Of a DNA stretch of 64,000 nt, positions 18,481 to 28,596 are shown piece after piece; position 1 is the stretch's first letter; every line of letters begins with the position of its first letter. This stretch comes from Paenibacillus qinlingensis. Its GTDB lineage: Bacteria > Bacillota > Bacilli > Paenibacillales > NBRC-103111. Location of the stretch: the NCBI RefSeq assembly GCF_013204845.1, contig NZ_JABMKY010000007.1:62001-126000 (forward strand), read 5' to 3'. Both the position numbers and the translations under genes were made by a program. Below the pieces are notes generated by a model. The model saw only the letters and a program-made list of their open reading frames with translations, was not told the origin of the DNA and ran no database searches.

Positions 18481-18865
18481 TTATGCACACCCCCTGTGTA
18501 CAATGTGTATAACTCGAAGAAAACCCGACATATCAACCTTTTTGGAGGGCATGTAAGAGGAATAACTTTTTCATGAAAAAATGTGGGTAATGTGGATAAC
18601 ATTGTGGAAAAATAAGTGAAAGTGAGATAGGGGGCGGAAAACGCCTCCTTTTTTCTGTGGATAACGTTGTGTATAACAAAATAGGATTCCACATGGAGTG
18701 ATTTAAATTATCGGAACAATTCGTCATTATTTTTTTGTGTATAAGAGGACTCTAGCAGGTGATAACGTATGATTTAGGAAGGGGATTCTAGGAGATTTCA
18801 AGATAAGATAGAGAATATATGCTGCTCCTGTGGGTAACTTTGAACATTTTGTGAACTTGTCCACA
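18481..18865. other. Cluster of DnaA boxes
   Basis: Exact TTATCCACA boxes (as TGTGGATAA) occur at 18591-18599 and 18656-18664. Near-matches are TTATGCACA 18481, TGTGTATAA at 18504, 18668 and 18736, TGTGGGTAA at 18582 and 18829, TGTGGAAAA at 18603, and TTGTCCACA 18857. That is ten box-like sites in 385 bp, most in one orientation. The block lies between leuA and the ABC-F gene, with no gene inside. In B. subtilis a known DnaA-binding cluster lies at gcp, the same neighbourhood. Confidence 0.8.
18630..18654 (+). terminator. Probable terminator of leuA, inside the DnaA-box cluster
   Basis: GGGGGCG (18630-18636), loop GAAAA, CGCCTCC (18642-18648), then six T. It is about 220 bp after the leuA stop, so the leuA transcript would run through several DnaA boxes. 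Confidence 0.7.
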
Positions 18866-18902
18866 GGATGATGCCCCGATTCCCCCAAAACCCGATCAAA
18901 CA

Positions 18903-18932
18903 ATAAAAAAGCCCACATCATCCGATGTGGAC
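18903..18932 (-). terminator. Terminator of the ABC-F gene
   Basis: On the minus strand CCACATC-GGAT-GATGTGG is followed by GC and six T, just after the stop of the leftward gene. Confidence 0.8.
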
Positions 18933-18942
18933 TCTCGCTATT

Positions 18943-20898
18943 TTAGGCCAATAAAACTTCCCATTCCTCATAACATGCCGCAAGTGAACTCTTACGTTTA
19001 TCAACCTCGGCCGTTTTCTCCTGAACGAGCATATAGTCGTTATACACAGCAGGATCAGCAAGCTCAGCTTCAAGCGCTGTAACTTCTTCTTCAAGTCGAG
19101 CAATATCGAGCTCTAGCTGTTCTAGCTTCCGCTGACGACTGCGTTCCTCACGCTTAGCTAGCTTGTCCGCCTCGTAACTGCCACCACTAACAGGCTCCAC
19201 TTTCACCGCAGCAACGGAAGATGCACTTCCGGCAGATTTCTTCTCCGCCTCTTTGGCTAGACGCTTCGCTTCCATTTCAGCAAGCTCCGCTTTTTTCTCT
19301 ACATAGTCGTCATAGTTGCCTAGATAGCTCGTTAAGCCATCCTTTTGCAGATCGAGCATGCTCTCTGCCATTTTATTAAGGAAATACCGGTCATGGGAGA
19401 TGAATAACAAGGTGCCCTCGTAATCCATCAAAGCGGACTCCAACACTTCTTTACTATATAAATCCAGATGGTTGGTAGGCTCATCGAGAATCAATACATT
19501 GGCCTTCTGAAGCATGAGCTTAGCGAGGGAGACACGGGCTTTTTCCCCACCGCTTAATGCAGTGATCTTCTTGAATACATCCTCGCCGCTGAAAAGAAAG
19601 CTGCCAAGCACCGTGCGAATACGCGCTTCTTCCAAATGGGGATACGTGTTCCACACTTCCTCCAACACGTTGTTGGACGGGTTCAAACCTTTCTGCTCTT
19701 GATCGTAATAGCCGATCGTGACACCAGCGCCCCATTTGAACGTACCCGCATCTTGCTTGTGCTGACCGATTAAGGTTTTGAGGAGGGTGGATTTCCCGAC
19801 CCCATTAGGCCCGATAAGCGCAGCGGTTTCGGAACGGCGAAGCTGGAACGAGACACCGTCAAGAAGACGTTTTTTGCCATCATATGATAGAGAAATCCGG
19901 TCTACTTGCAGAACTTCTTTTCCTGAAGTTTGTTCAATTTCAAAAGAGAACGAGGCGCGTTTCAAATCGCCCATGGGCTTGTCCAAACGGTCCATTTTCT
20001 CCAATTGCTTACGGCGGGACTGGGCTCTCTTCGTCGTCGAAGCACGCACGATATTGCGTTGCACGAAATCCTCGAGTTTAGAGATCTCCTCTTGCTGCTT
20101 TTCAAACTGTTTTAATTCAATTTCATAATTCGCTTCTTTAATCTCGATAAAACGGGAATAATTGCCCGTATACCGTTTGGATGCGTGGCGTTCGATTTCA
20201 TAAATGGACGTCACCAACGCGTCAAGGAAATACCGGTCATGTGATACGACGAGAATAGCGCCAGGATAGCCGCGGAGATAGCCTTCGAGCCACGTCAATG
20301 TGGCGATATCCAAATGGTTGGTAGGCTCATCGAGCATGAGCAGATCAGGTTCTTCCAGCAGCATTTTAGCTAGAGCCAATCTTGTCTTCTGCCCTCCGCT
20401 GAGGGTGTTGACCAAAGTCTCTGGTGCGAACTGCCCAAAGCCCATCCCGTGCAAAATACCGCGAATCTTAGCCTCAATTTCATAGCCGCCATGCTCACGA
20501 AACCATTCGGAGCGCAGCGCATACCGATTCATGGTGGATTCATATTTCTTCTCATCGGAGATGAGGTCAGGGTCAGCCATCAAGGCTTCGAGCTCACGCA
20601 GCTCGCGCTCTGTCTCCAATAAAGAACTGAATACGCTAAGCAGCTCATTCCAAATGGATTTATCGGTGTTAAGTCCGCTGTTTTGCTTGAGATAGCCGAT
20701 CTTGGTTTCTTTTGCTTTGAAAAGATCACCGCTATCATAGGACATCTCGCCCGCAATGATTTGAAGAAGGGTGGACTTCCCGGCACCATTGACTCCAACG
20801 AGTCCGATGCGTTCCCGATTTTCAATTTGAAGCGTTATATTAGAGAGTACGGAGCGTACCCCATAGCTTTTGGATATGTTAGAAACTTGTAATAGCAT
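18943..20898 (-). CDS. ABC-F family ATPase (YdiF-like)
   Basis: This 651-residue soluble protein has two ABC ATPase domains and no membrane part. The first has Walker A GVNGAGKSTL (about residue 35), signature LSGGQKTRLALAK and LLMLDEPTNHLD; the second has GPNGVGKSTL and LSGGEKARVSLAK. The linker between them carries the basic segment RASTTKRAQSRRKQLEK, and the C-terminus (about 550-651) is a charged coiled coil. ABC-F proteins act on ribosomes in translation or antibiotic protection. The position beside the t6A operon and before moaC matches B. subtilis ydiF. AGGAGG precedes the ATG. Confidence 0.92.
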   Translation of the reverse strand: MLLQVSNISKSYGVRSVLSNITLQIENRERIGLVGVNGAGKSTLLQIIAGEMSYDSGDLFKAKETKIGYLKQNSGLNTDKSIWNELLSVFSSLLETERELRELEALMADPDLISDEKKYESTMNRYALRSEWFREHGGYEIEAKIRGILHGMGFGQFAPETLVNTLSGGQKTRLALAKMLLEEPDLLMLDEPTNHLDIATLTWLEGYLRGYPGAILVVSHDRYFLDALVTSIYEIERHASKRYTGNYSRFIEIKEANYEIELKQFEKQQEEISKLEDFVQRNIVRASTTKRAQSRRKQLEKMDRLDKPMGDLKRASFSFEIEQTSGKEVLQVDRISLSYDGKKRLLDGVSFQLRRSETAALIGPNGVGKSTLLKTLIGQHKQDAGTFKWGAGVTIGYYDQEQKGLNPSNNVLEEVWNTYPHLEEARIRTVLGSFLFSGEDVFKKITALSGGEKARVSLAKLMLQKANVLILDEPTNHLDLYSKEVLESALMDYEGTLLFISHDRYFLNKMAESMLDLQKDGLTSYLGNYDDYVEKKAELAEMEAKRLAKEAEKKSAGSASSVAAVKVEPVSGGSYEADKLAKREERSRQRKLEQLELDIARLEEEVTALEAELADPAVYNDYMLVQEKTAEVDKRKSSLAACYEEWEVLLA

Positions 20899-21137
20899 GT
20901 TGCTGCTACCTCCTGCGTTTTAGATACATATTAATGTAAGAACCTAATTAAGTTGACCTTCGATCGCTGTTTCAATCCCATCAAATCATTAGTATACACG
21001 AAGAATGAGGGCAACGCCTGCATAATTTAGACATGAAATATAGGCCATTCGGCGGGGACTCTGGTACGAGTATAGTTTTTTACTTTATTTATGTTAAAAT
21101 GGGGGAAACCACTCCTCGTTAGGAAGGGCTGTAGCTT

Positions 21138-21770
21138 ATGATGAACATCCGAGAGCGGAAAATAGAATTACGTAAGGAAATGGAAACACGACGTGCTTCG
21201 ATTATTGCTGACATCCGTGATGAGAAGCAACAACTAATCAACCAAAGAATGGTGAAGCTATGTTCGGATAAGCTGTTTGAACAGGGACAAATACCGTCCA
21301 ATTCTCAGCCTACGCTGATGAGCTATATGCCTTTTCGTTCTGAACCCGACGTTGCACCATTAATGGAATGGTGCTGGCAGCAGGGAATTCGTGTGCTGAT
21401 ACCGAAGGTAGTAGCAGATACGAAAACGATGAACTTGCACATCATAAGCCGCTATGAAGACCTCGAAAGTGGTGCTTATGGGATTAGAGAGCCGCGGGGT
21501 GATGTTCCCATTGAACTCGATTTGGGCACGATATCCATGATTGTTGTGCCAGGCTTAGCCTTTGATCTAGATTTCGGTCGCTTGGGTTACGGCGGCGGCT
21601 TTTATGATCGGTTTATGCAGTTATTCGCTGCGCGCGGTTTGAAAAGACCTTTTGCTGTTGCAGCTGCTTTCGATAATCAATTGATTCCTGCGGTTCCTTC
21701 TTCATGGCATGATTTCCGCGTGGATGGCATCGTAACCGAAAGTAAAATGGTGTTCAAAACAGAAACCTAA
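21138..21770 (+). CDS. 5-formyltetrahydrofolate cyclo-ligase
   Basis: The 210-residue enzyme converts 5-formyl-THF to 5,10-methenyl-THF with ATP. Family signatures are [12 protein letters not shown] near the N-terminus, [11 protein letters not shown] (about residue 60), [26 protein letters not shown] (about 135-160, here seen as VPGLAFD and [11 protein letters not shown]) and a C-terminal VDGIVTE. AGGAAGGG precedes two adjacent ATG codons; 21138 is the first. It begins a rightward run into moaC (16 bp gap) and the other cofactor and Tat genes. About 240 bp upstream are gene-free and should hold divergent promoters. Confidence 0.9.
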   Translation: MMNIRERKIELRKEMETRRASIIADIRDEKQQLINQRMVKLCSDKLFEQGQIPSNSQPTLMSYMPFRSEPDVAPLMEWCWQQGIRVLIPKVVADTKTMNLHIISRYEDLESGAYGIREPRGDVPIELDLGTISMIVVPGLAFDLDFGRLGYGGGFYDRFMQLFAARGLKRPFAVAAAFDNQLIPAVPSSWHDFRVDGIVTESKMVFKTET

Positions 21771-21786
21771 TATAGAGGTGATTGCA

Positions 21787-22281
21787 GTGCCCGATTCTTC
21801 ACCATTGACGCATTTTAATGAACAGGGACGAGCGCGAATGGTCGACATATCGGATAAAGATGAGACGAAACGCACGGCCACAGCTCGCTCTACCTTATTA
21901 ATGAAGTCAGACACGCTTGATTTAATCATCCAAGGTAAAATGAAAAAAGGCGATGTCCTCGCCGTGGCTCAGGTGGCTGGCATCATGGCCGCCAAGAAAA
22001 CGTCAGACTGGATACCGATGTGCCATCCCATAGCCTTAACTGGGGTCGATATACAGTTTTCGAATAATGGCATCAATGAACTTTACATAGAAGCAACTGT
22101 ACGTACTACAGGTCCTACAGGGGTAGAAATGGAAGCTCTAACGGCTGTTTCTGCCGCGGCATTAACCGTGTATGACATGTGCAAAGCTGTAGAGAAAGAC
22201 ATGATCATCAACTCGACGCTGCTTGTAATGAAAACAGGCGGTAAGAACGGGGATTTTCACAGGCAAGACAACAAAGCGTGA
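21787..22281 (+). CDS. moaC: Cyclic pyranopterin monophosphate synthase MoaC
   Basis: The 164-residue enzyme makes cyclic pyranopterin monophosphate in molybdenum cofactor synthesis, acting after MoaA. Clear signatures are [16 protein letters not shown] at the start, [13 protein letters not shown] (about residue 76) and [26 protein letters not shown] (about 112-137, seen as [11 protein letters not shown] and LTVYDMCKA). The start is taken as GTG 21787 with AGAGGTGA seven bases upstream; GTG 21778 is also in frame but inside that ribosome site. No moaA lies nearby. The place matches moaC after ydiF in B. subtilis. Confidence 0.93.
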   Translation: MPDSSPLTHFNEQGRARMVDISDKDETKRTATARSTLLMKSDTLDLIIQGKMKKGDVLAVAQVAGIMAAKKTSDWIPMCHPIALTGVDIQFSNNGINELYIEATVRTTGPTGVEMEALTAVSAAALTVYDMCKAVEKDMIINSTLLVMKTGGKNGDFHRQDNKA

Positions 22282-22389
22282 GGGACTTAGTTCCAGTGCC
22301 AACACACCGAGAATCGGGTGAGGTTCTGTGTATCACGCCGGTTAGTGGGTTGATCTCATTCAGTGAACACAAGGGAGAGGTGACGAAGG

Positions 22390-22881
22390 ATGCACTGGAA
22401 AGTTGCGATTTTGACAGCCAGTGACCGCGGTTACCGAGGAGAACGAGAAGACACTAGCGCTCAGGTAATCCGCGAGCTGATTGAAGAGGAAATTCAAGGT
22501 GAGATCATCGAGTACCGGGTCGTTCCGGACGAGATGGACGAAATTATGGCTTCGTTAATCGAAATGACTGATTATTATCAAGCAGATTTAATATTAACAA
22601 CAGGCGGAACAGGTTTGGCTCCGCGCGATGTCACACCAGAAGCAACGCTCAATGTCATTGACCGTGTTGCACCTGGCTTTGCTGAGGCGATGCGTATGAT
22701 CTCGATGCAAAAAACGAAAAAAGCGATGCTCTCCAGAGCAGTCTCTGGCATTCGCGGACGCACGTTGATTATTAATTTGCCAGGTAGTCCGAAAGGTGTG
22801 CAAGAGAATTTGATGGCGATCATTGATCAACTTCCACATGCGCTGGGTATTCTGACAGGCAAAGAAGGCGATCACGGGTGA
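22390..22881 (+). CDS. Molybdopterin biosynthesis protein of the MogA/MoaB family
   Basis: This 163-residue MoCF-fold protein adenylylates molybdopterin in related systems. Visible are the N-terminal VAILTASDRGYRGEREDTS, the binding loop TTGGTGLAPRDVTPEA (about residues 72-87) and INLPGSPKGVQENL near residue 130. MogA and MoaB are hard to separate by sequence alone. GGGAGAGGTGACGAAGG precedes the ATG. The 108 bp after moaC contain no feature I can name. Confidence 0.9.
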   Translation: MHWKVAILTASDRGYRGEREDTSAQVIRELIEEEIQGEIIEYRVVPDEMDEIMASLIEMTDYYQADLILTTGGTGLAPRDVTPEATLNVIDRVAPGFAEAMRMISMQKTKKAMLSRAVSGIRGRTLIINLPGSPKGVQENLMAIIDQLPHALGILTGKEGDHG

Positions 22882-22956
22882 ATGTGAACATGAAGCGTGT
22901 AAGCTACCCCATGATGAAGTATGGAGTAATAGGAACAAGTCAGAAGGTGACTCGTG

Positions 22957-23982
22957 ATGAGTAAAGATACTTCCATGCTGCGCGAGGTGAAAGTGGAAGA
23001 TGCGATCGGCATGATTCTGCAGCACGACCTCACGCAGATCTTGCCAGGCGAGTTCAAAGGCCGTCTATTCCGCAAAGGTCATCAAGTGACCGAGGCGGAT
23101 ATTCCGGCCCTGCTCAGCATCGGCAAGGAGCACATCTATGCGATGGAGCTGCAGCCCGGCTATCTCCATGAGGATGAGGCTGCCTTGCGCATGGCGCGGG
23201 CGATTGCGGGAACAGATAAGTGCTCAGACCTCAGGCTTACTGATCCGCATGAAGGCAAAGTGAACGTGAAGACGGAGATTCACGGTTTGGTGAAGATCGA
23301 TAAAGTGTTCGTTGACAGCGTGAACGCTATCGATGAGGTCGTGATGTCGACGATTCGCAGCAACACGGTCGTTCAGGGAGGTGCTTCGCTGGTCGGTACG
23401 CGGGTCATCCCGCTGATCGTCGACGAAGCGAAGGTTGTTGAGGTCGAGCGGCTAGCCGCGGCTCGACGTGAGGAGGGCTTCACCTTGCTTGAGGTGAAGC
23501 CGTTTCGCAAGCTGCGCGTCGGCGTAATTACGACGGGCAGCGAGGTCTTCAAGGGCCGAATCAAGGATAAATTCGGCCCGGTTGTGAAAGAGAAGGTCGC
23601 GCAGCTCGGCTCCGAGGTTGTTGATCAACGCTTCGTGTCGGATGACAGCGAAGCGATTGTGGGTGAGATCCACGCGCTAGCCGCGCTAGGCGTGGATTTG
23701 GTGTTGGTCACGGGCGGCATGTCCGTGGACCCGGATGATCGCACGCCGGGTGCGATCAAGGCGGCCGGCGCCCGCGTGGTCAGCTACGGCACGCCGATGC
23801 TGCCGGGCTCGATGCTGATGATCGCCTATCTAGGCGATCTGCCGATCATGGGCCTGCCGGGTTGTGTGATGCACGACCCGTACACGTCCTTTGATGTGCT
23901 GCTGCCGCGCATATGCGCAGGTGAAGAGATCGTGCGTAGTGACATCACGGAGATGGGCTACGGCGGATTTTATCAATGTTAG
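22957..23982 (+). CDS. MoeA-like molybdopterin-binding protein
   Basis: This 341-residue protein carries a MoCF/MoeA-type molybdopterin-binding domain in its C-terminal half, with LRVGVITTGSEVFKGRI (about residue 188), VLVTGGMSVDPDDRTPGAI (about 250) and a final GLPGCVMHDPYTSFD. The N-terminal half differs from classic MoeA, which is longer and joins molybdate to adenylylated molybdopterin, so the exact role is unsure; it may be a short MoeA variant. The start is ATG 22957 after AGAAGGTGA. GC is higher here than in the neighbours. It continues the cofactor run ahead of tatA. Confidence 0.82.
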   Translation: MSKDTSMLREVKVEDAIGMILQHDLTQILPGEFKGRLFRKGHQVTEADIPALLSIGKEHIYAMELQPGYLHEDEAALRMARAIAGTDKCSDLRLTDPHEGKVNVKTEIHGLVKIDKVFVDSVNAIDEVVMSTIRSNTVVQGGASLVGTRVIPLIVDEAKVVEVERLAAARREEGFTLLEVKPFRKLRVGVITTGSEVFKGRIKDKFGPVVKEKVAQLGSEVVDQRFVSDDSEAIVGEIHALAALGVDLVLVTGGMSVDPDDRTPGAIKAAGARVVSYGTPMLPGSMLMIAYLGDLPIMGLPGCVMHDPYTSFDVLLPRICAGEEIVRSDITEMGYGGFYQC

Positions 23983-24040
23983 AAGATCTTTATTTTACTT
24001 TCTTTGATTCATAACGCAACACATAACGGAGATGAAGTTC

Positions 24041-24574
24041 ATGTTTCAAAATGTAGGATTTACCGAGATCTTATTGATCGCGATCGTCGCTCTTGTTCTT
24101 TTCGGACCGCAAAAGCTGCCGGAGATCGGCAGAATGCTGGGTAAGACGTTAAGAGATTTCAAGCAAGCGACGAATGAACTGATGAGTGACGAGCCCAAAG
24201 CACCGCTAGCATCCAAAACACCCGTTGTACCTGACCCGGTTACACCTGTGGAGGTTGCTAGCGTGGTTGCAACCCATGACGTTACTGAGCCATCTCTTAC
24301 ACCGTCGCCATCAAAACAAGGCTCAATGGACGCTGTAGCTGAGATTAAAGTGGAGGTCGAATCAACGAGCTCACCTACGGTGAAGCCTGCTGTGACTTTC
24401 GTATCTAACAAGTCTTCAGAGGTCGTCCATTTTACTGGGACGGCTGTTGAAGCGGTAGCCCCACAAGCAGACAGCGATGTGTTGTCCTCCGCTCCTGCAC
24501 AAGCCTCGGCCCCTACCCCGGCGCCAGCGCAGCAGTCAGGCAATACAGGCAATTCACGGCGGTTACCGGATTAG
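24041..24574 (+). CDS. tatA: Twin-arginine translocase subunit TatA, with long C-terminal tail
   Basis: The first 50 residues are a standard TatA: a short N-terminus, membrane helix (FTEILLIAIVALVLFG), the FGPQKLPEIGR hinge and an amphipathic helix. TatA oligomers form the passage for folded proteins with twin-arginine signals. Whereas TatA proteins are usually 60-90 residues, this one has 177; residues about 55-177 are low-complexity and rich in Pro, Ala, Val, Ser and Thr. The start is ATG 24041 (MFQNVGFTEI, as in TatAy proteins), after CGGAGA; ATG 24032 is also in frame. tatC follows after 72 bp. Confidence 0.92.
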   Translation: MFQNVGFTEILLIAIVALVLFGPQKLPEIGRMLGKTLRDFKQATNELMSDEPKAPLASKTPVVPDPVTPVEVASVVATHDVTEPSLTPSPSKQGSMDAVAEIKVEVESTSSPTVKPAVTFVSNKSSEVVHFTGTAVEAVAPQADSDVLSSAPAQASAPTPAPAQQSGNTGNSRRLPD

Positions 24575-24646
24575 TTTTTTGACACACAGATGAACAGTGG
24601 TTCAGCCTTGCAGGCTGTATTCACTAGATTAGGTAGGTGAAATCGG

Positions 24647-25402
24647 TTGAAAAATGAAGAAATGTCTCTCGTGGAGCACCTTGGTGAGTTGCGCAAGCGC
24701 ATCATGTGGATATTAGTTGTTCTGGTCATTGGCATGGTAGGTGGGCTTGTTGCTGCGAAACCTGTCATTCGGTATCTGAAAAGTATCCCTCCTGCGAAAG
24801 AAATTGGTTGGAACGTTTTCTCACCTTGGGATTCCTTGCGTTTGTATATGAATTTTGGTTTAGCTGTAGGTCTTCTAATTACTTTACCCGTTATCCTTTA
24901 CCATATATGGGCTTTCGTTAAGCCAGGCTTGCGGGAGACGGAGCAGAAGGCTTCACTCCTCTACGTACCCTACGCATTCTTGCTCTTTTTAGTGGGACTT
25001 TCTTTCGGGTATTGGGTCGTGTTTCCGATGGCGTTTTATTTTACTTCGTCGATTAGTAAAAGTCTAGAAATTACGGAGATGTACGGTGCTGCGCAGTATT
25101 TTACCTTCATGTTTAACATCATTCTTCCGTTAGCCTGTGTCTTTGAGATGCCGATCGTTGTGATGTTTCTCACGAAGATTAAGCTGCTGAATCCGAAGCG
25201 TCTGCATAAGTTTAGAAGGTATGCTTACATGCTGATGGTTATTCTAGCAACGGTTATTACGCCGCCTGATGCCATTTCAGCAATATTAGTTTCAGTTCCG
25301 CTCATTATTTTATATGAATTCAGTGTCTTCATGTCCGGCTTCATTTATCGCAAACAGCTTGCAAACGAAGCTGCTTGGGAACTGGAGTTTGGTCCTAAAT
25401 GA
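24647..25402 (+). CDS. tatC: Twin-arginine translocase subunit TatC
   Basis: The 251-residue protein has six membrane segments and is the receptor for twin-arginine signal peptides. Signatures are MSLVEHLGELRKRIMW near the start, FVKPGLRETEQK (about residue 90) and the conserved ITPPDAISAILVSVPL near the C-terminus. The start is TTG 24647 after AGGTAGGTGA. With tatA it forms a two-component Tat system like TatAy-TatCy of B. subtilis, in the same place before groESL. A terminator follows directly. Confidence 0.94.
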   Translation: MKNEEMSLVEHLGELRKRIMWILVVLVIGMVGGLVAAKPVIRYLKSIPPAKEIGWNVFSPWDSLRLYMNFGLAVGLLITLPVILYHIWAFVKPGLRETEQKASLLYVPYAFLLFLVGLSFGYWVVFPMAFYFTSSISKSLEITEMYGAAQYFTFMFNIILPLACVFEMPIVVMFLTKIKLLNPKRLHKFRRYAYMLMVILATVITPPDAISAILVSVPLIILYEFSVFMSGFIYRKQLANEAAWELEFGPK

Positions 25403-25417
25403 GGAAATGGTTAAACA

Positions 25418-25449
25418 CAGTCCGCCTTCATGGCGGGCTATTTTTTTTC
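25418..25449 (+). terminator. Terminator after tatC
   Basis: AGTCCGCC-TTCAT-GGCGGGCT stem followed by eight T. Confidence 0.88.
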
Positions 25450-25528
25450 ATTTACAGAGGGAATAATTGGTTATCATTTGGGTAGAATGAGGGGGGGGTC
25501 CATAAGAATGAAAAATGTGTAAAAGGAC

Positions 25529-25557
25529 TTGCAAATTACTCCCAGAATGAGTATCAT
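25529..25557 (+). promoter_or_regulatory. groESL promoter
   Basis: TTGCAA (25529-25534) and TATCAT (25552-25557) with a 17-bp spacer, located 12 bp before the CIRCE operator. Confidence 0.75.
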
Positions 25558-25568
25558 AAGAGGTGTTG

Positions 25569-25595
25569 TTAGCACTAAACACATTCGAGTGCTAA
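25569..25595. promoter_or_regulatory. CIRCE operator (HrcA binding site)
   Basis: TTAGCACTA - 9 bp - GAGTGCTAA. The consensus is TTAGCACTC-N9-GAGTGCTAA, so there is one mismatch in the left arm. It places groESL under HrcA heat-shock repression. Confidence 0.95.
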
Positions 25596-25646
25596 TAACG
25601 AAGAAATATAACCCAAGACCAATTTTCTAAAGGAGGCTATTTTTCC

Positions 25647-25928
25647 ATGATCAGACCGTTAGGTGATCGAGTTATCATTGAAGCCGTTGCGAAAGAGGAG
25701 ACTACAGCAAGTGGCATCGTGCTGCCAGATACAGCTAAAGAAAAACCACAAGAAGGTAAAGTTGTAGCCGTTGGCGCTGGCGCGTTGAAAGATGGCGTAC
25801 GTGTTCCGCTTGAAGTAAGCGAAGGCGACCGCATCATTTTCTCCAAATACGCTGGAACTGAAGTGAAATACGAAGGCCGCGAACTGTTGATCTTGCGCGA
25901 AAGCGACATCCTCGCTGTATTAGCCTAA
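25647..25928 (+). CDS. groES: Co-chaperonin GroES
   Basis: The 93-residue co-chaperonin forms the seven-fold lid of GroEL. It starts with [13 protein letters not shown] and carries the [15 protein letters not shown] mobile loop (about residues 21-35), the [15 protein letters not shown] segment and the C-terminal [16 protein letters not shown] precedes the ATG. The first gene of the CIRCE-controlled operon, 75 bp before groEL. Confidence 0.97.
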   Translation: MIRPLGDRVIIEAVAKEETTASGIVLPDTAKEKPQEGKVVAVGAGALKDGVRVPLEVSEGDRIIFSKYAGTEVKYEGRELLILRESDILAVLA

Positions 25929-25988
25929 GTTAGAGCAGCATATAGATCGGCTTTACGTTATTACCAATTTATTTAGGTTTTTAATTAG

Positions 25989-27632
<1,644 letters not shown>

Positions 27633-27664
27633 GAAGCTCTTAGAGCTTCTGCGCATGCAGAGAG

Positions 27665-27691
27665 AAAGACTCCTTCGGGAGTCTTTTTTTG
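27665..27691 (+). terminator. Terminator after groEL
   Basis: AAAGACTCC-TTCG-GGAGTCTTT stem followed by TTTT; a stable UUCG-type loop. Confidence 0.92.
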
Positions 27692-27730
27692 TTTATCTAA
27701 ATCGTAATGCAAGCATTTATTCGTTATTTT

Positions 27731-27744
27731 AGAACGTATGTTCT
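27731..27744. promoter_or_regulatory. LexA/SOS-box-like palindrome without an obvious target
   Basis: AGAACGTATGTTCT is a perfect palindrome and contains GAAC-N4-GTTC, the core of the Bacillus LexA (DinR) box. It lies between the groEL terminator and the 3' end of a leftward gene, so no promoter that it could control is apparent. Confidence 0.4.
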
Positions 27745-27755
27745 ATTTTATCGAA

Positions 27756-27775
27756 ATTAAAAAGCCCATAGGGCT
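27756..27775 (-). terminator. Weak terminator after the small coiled-coil genes
   Basis: Minus-strand stem AGCCC-TAT-GGGCT followed by TTTTTAATTT. The stem is only five base pairs. Confidence 0.5.
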
Positions 27776-27793
27776 ACGAATGTTATCTGTTTT

Positions 27794-28015
27794 TTAAATT
27801 GTCGATTTTAATAGCGTGATCAACGAGTTGTTTATCGATTTAAAATGATGGGTTAATGTATGATGTTCTGTTATTAAATGTCTTTGAACAGCTTCTAATT
27901 GTCTGACATCATCACGTGTTTCTAGTACAGCTTGTCTAATTAAGGGAATGTCGGATGAAAGAGTTTTGATTTCTTTTAATTCTTCTGAAATTTGAATCAA
28001 TATTTCCTCGCTCAT
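27794..28015 (-). CDS. Small coiled-coil protein of unknown function
   Basis: This 73-residue protein begins MSEEILIQISEELKEIKTL and is predicted from its heptad-like Leu/Ile spacing to be largely helical and coiled. It resembles the upstream 98-residue protein in starting MSE and in its helical style, so the two are probably diverged paralogues or partners. The start at 28015 is chosen because the AAAGGA site overlaps the alternative ATG 28027. It begins 18 bp after the previous gene's stop. No known family was recognised. Confidence 0.6.
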   Translation of the reverse strand: MSEEILIQISEELKEIKTLSSDIPLIRQAVLETRDDVRQLEAVQRHLITEHHTLTHHFKSINNSLITLLKSTI

Positions 28016-28033
28016 GTGGACAGCCATCCTTTT

Positions 28034-28330
28034 CTAATGCTTTTGCTTTAGTAAGTAAAGGTCTTCTTCGGTCTTGGAGATCTTGTTTCTCTGGAAATCT
28101 AAGCGGTCATTAGTTGTGTGAATAGCAGCAAGAAGTCGGTTATCAGATTCGATATTCTCGATTTGATTTTCAGAAATCATTTTTTTAATTTCCGAAAAGT
28201 GTACACTTGTCTCTGATTGGAAATCTTCTAGTCGATTATTTGTAACTTGTAGTGAATTTTCAATGGATTGCACCTTATCTTCGACAGCCTGCAGTTTATC
28301 CAATATTTTGTTTAATAATTGTTCACTCAT
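28034..28330 (-). CDS. Small coiled-coil protein of unknown function
   Basis: This 98-residue protein has a clear heptad pattern (ILDKLQAVEDKVQSIENSLQ, then NNRLEDFQSE) and no signal peptide or membrane segment. A strong AAGGAGG lies eight bases before the ATG. It is the first gene of a two-gene leftward unit. Such short coiled-coil proteins are common in Bacillales and mostly uncharacterised; I cannot assign a function. Confidence 0.65.
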   Translation of the reverse strand: MSEQLLNKILDKLQAVEDKVQSIENSLQVTNNRLEDFQSETSVHFSEIKKMISENQIENIESDNRLLAAIHTTNDRLDFQRNKISKTEEDLYLLKQKH

Positions 28331-28596
28331 GCGATATGTCCTCCTTCCAAGTAAAAGTTGTTCATGTCTTCTAAATTATACAAGGTAATTCATAGGTTGT
28401 GAATTGATAACATAAATTCACTTTTGTTTACTCTTAGGCCATCGCCACATAGCCTGGCTACATCCATTCTGCTTGGACATTTATCTGCTTGGCCTACGCG
28501 CATTAGCCCATTTATCGAAAAGATAGGCATTGGTACACTCTCTGGACTAGGATTAGACGTATACTATCTCAAACTAACAGAGGAGTTGACGCATTC

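Noticed and set aside
18481..18865. Chromosomal replication origin
   Set aside because: DnaA boxes are dense, but dnaA, dnaN, rpmH and an obvious AT-rich unwinding region are absent; a DnaA-binding cluster fits better.
22282..22389. Possible molybdenum-cofactor riboswitch between moaC and the MogA-like gene
   Set aside because: The context is suggestive, but I could not match the conserved Moco motif to this 108-bp stretch.
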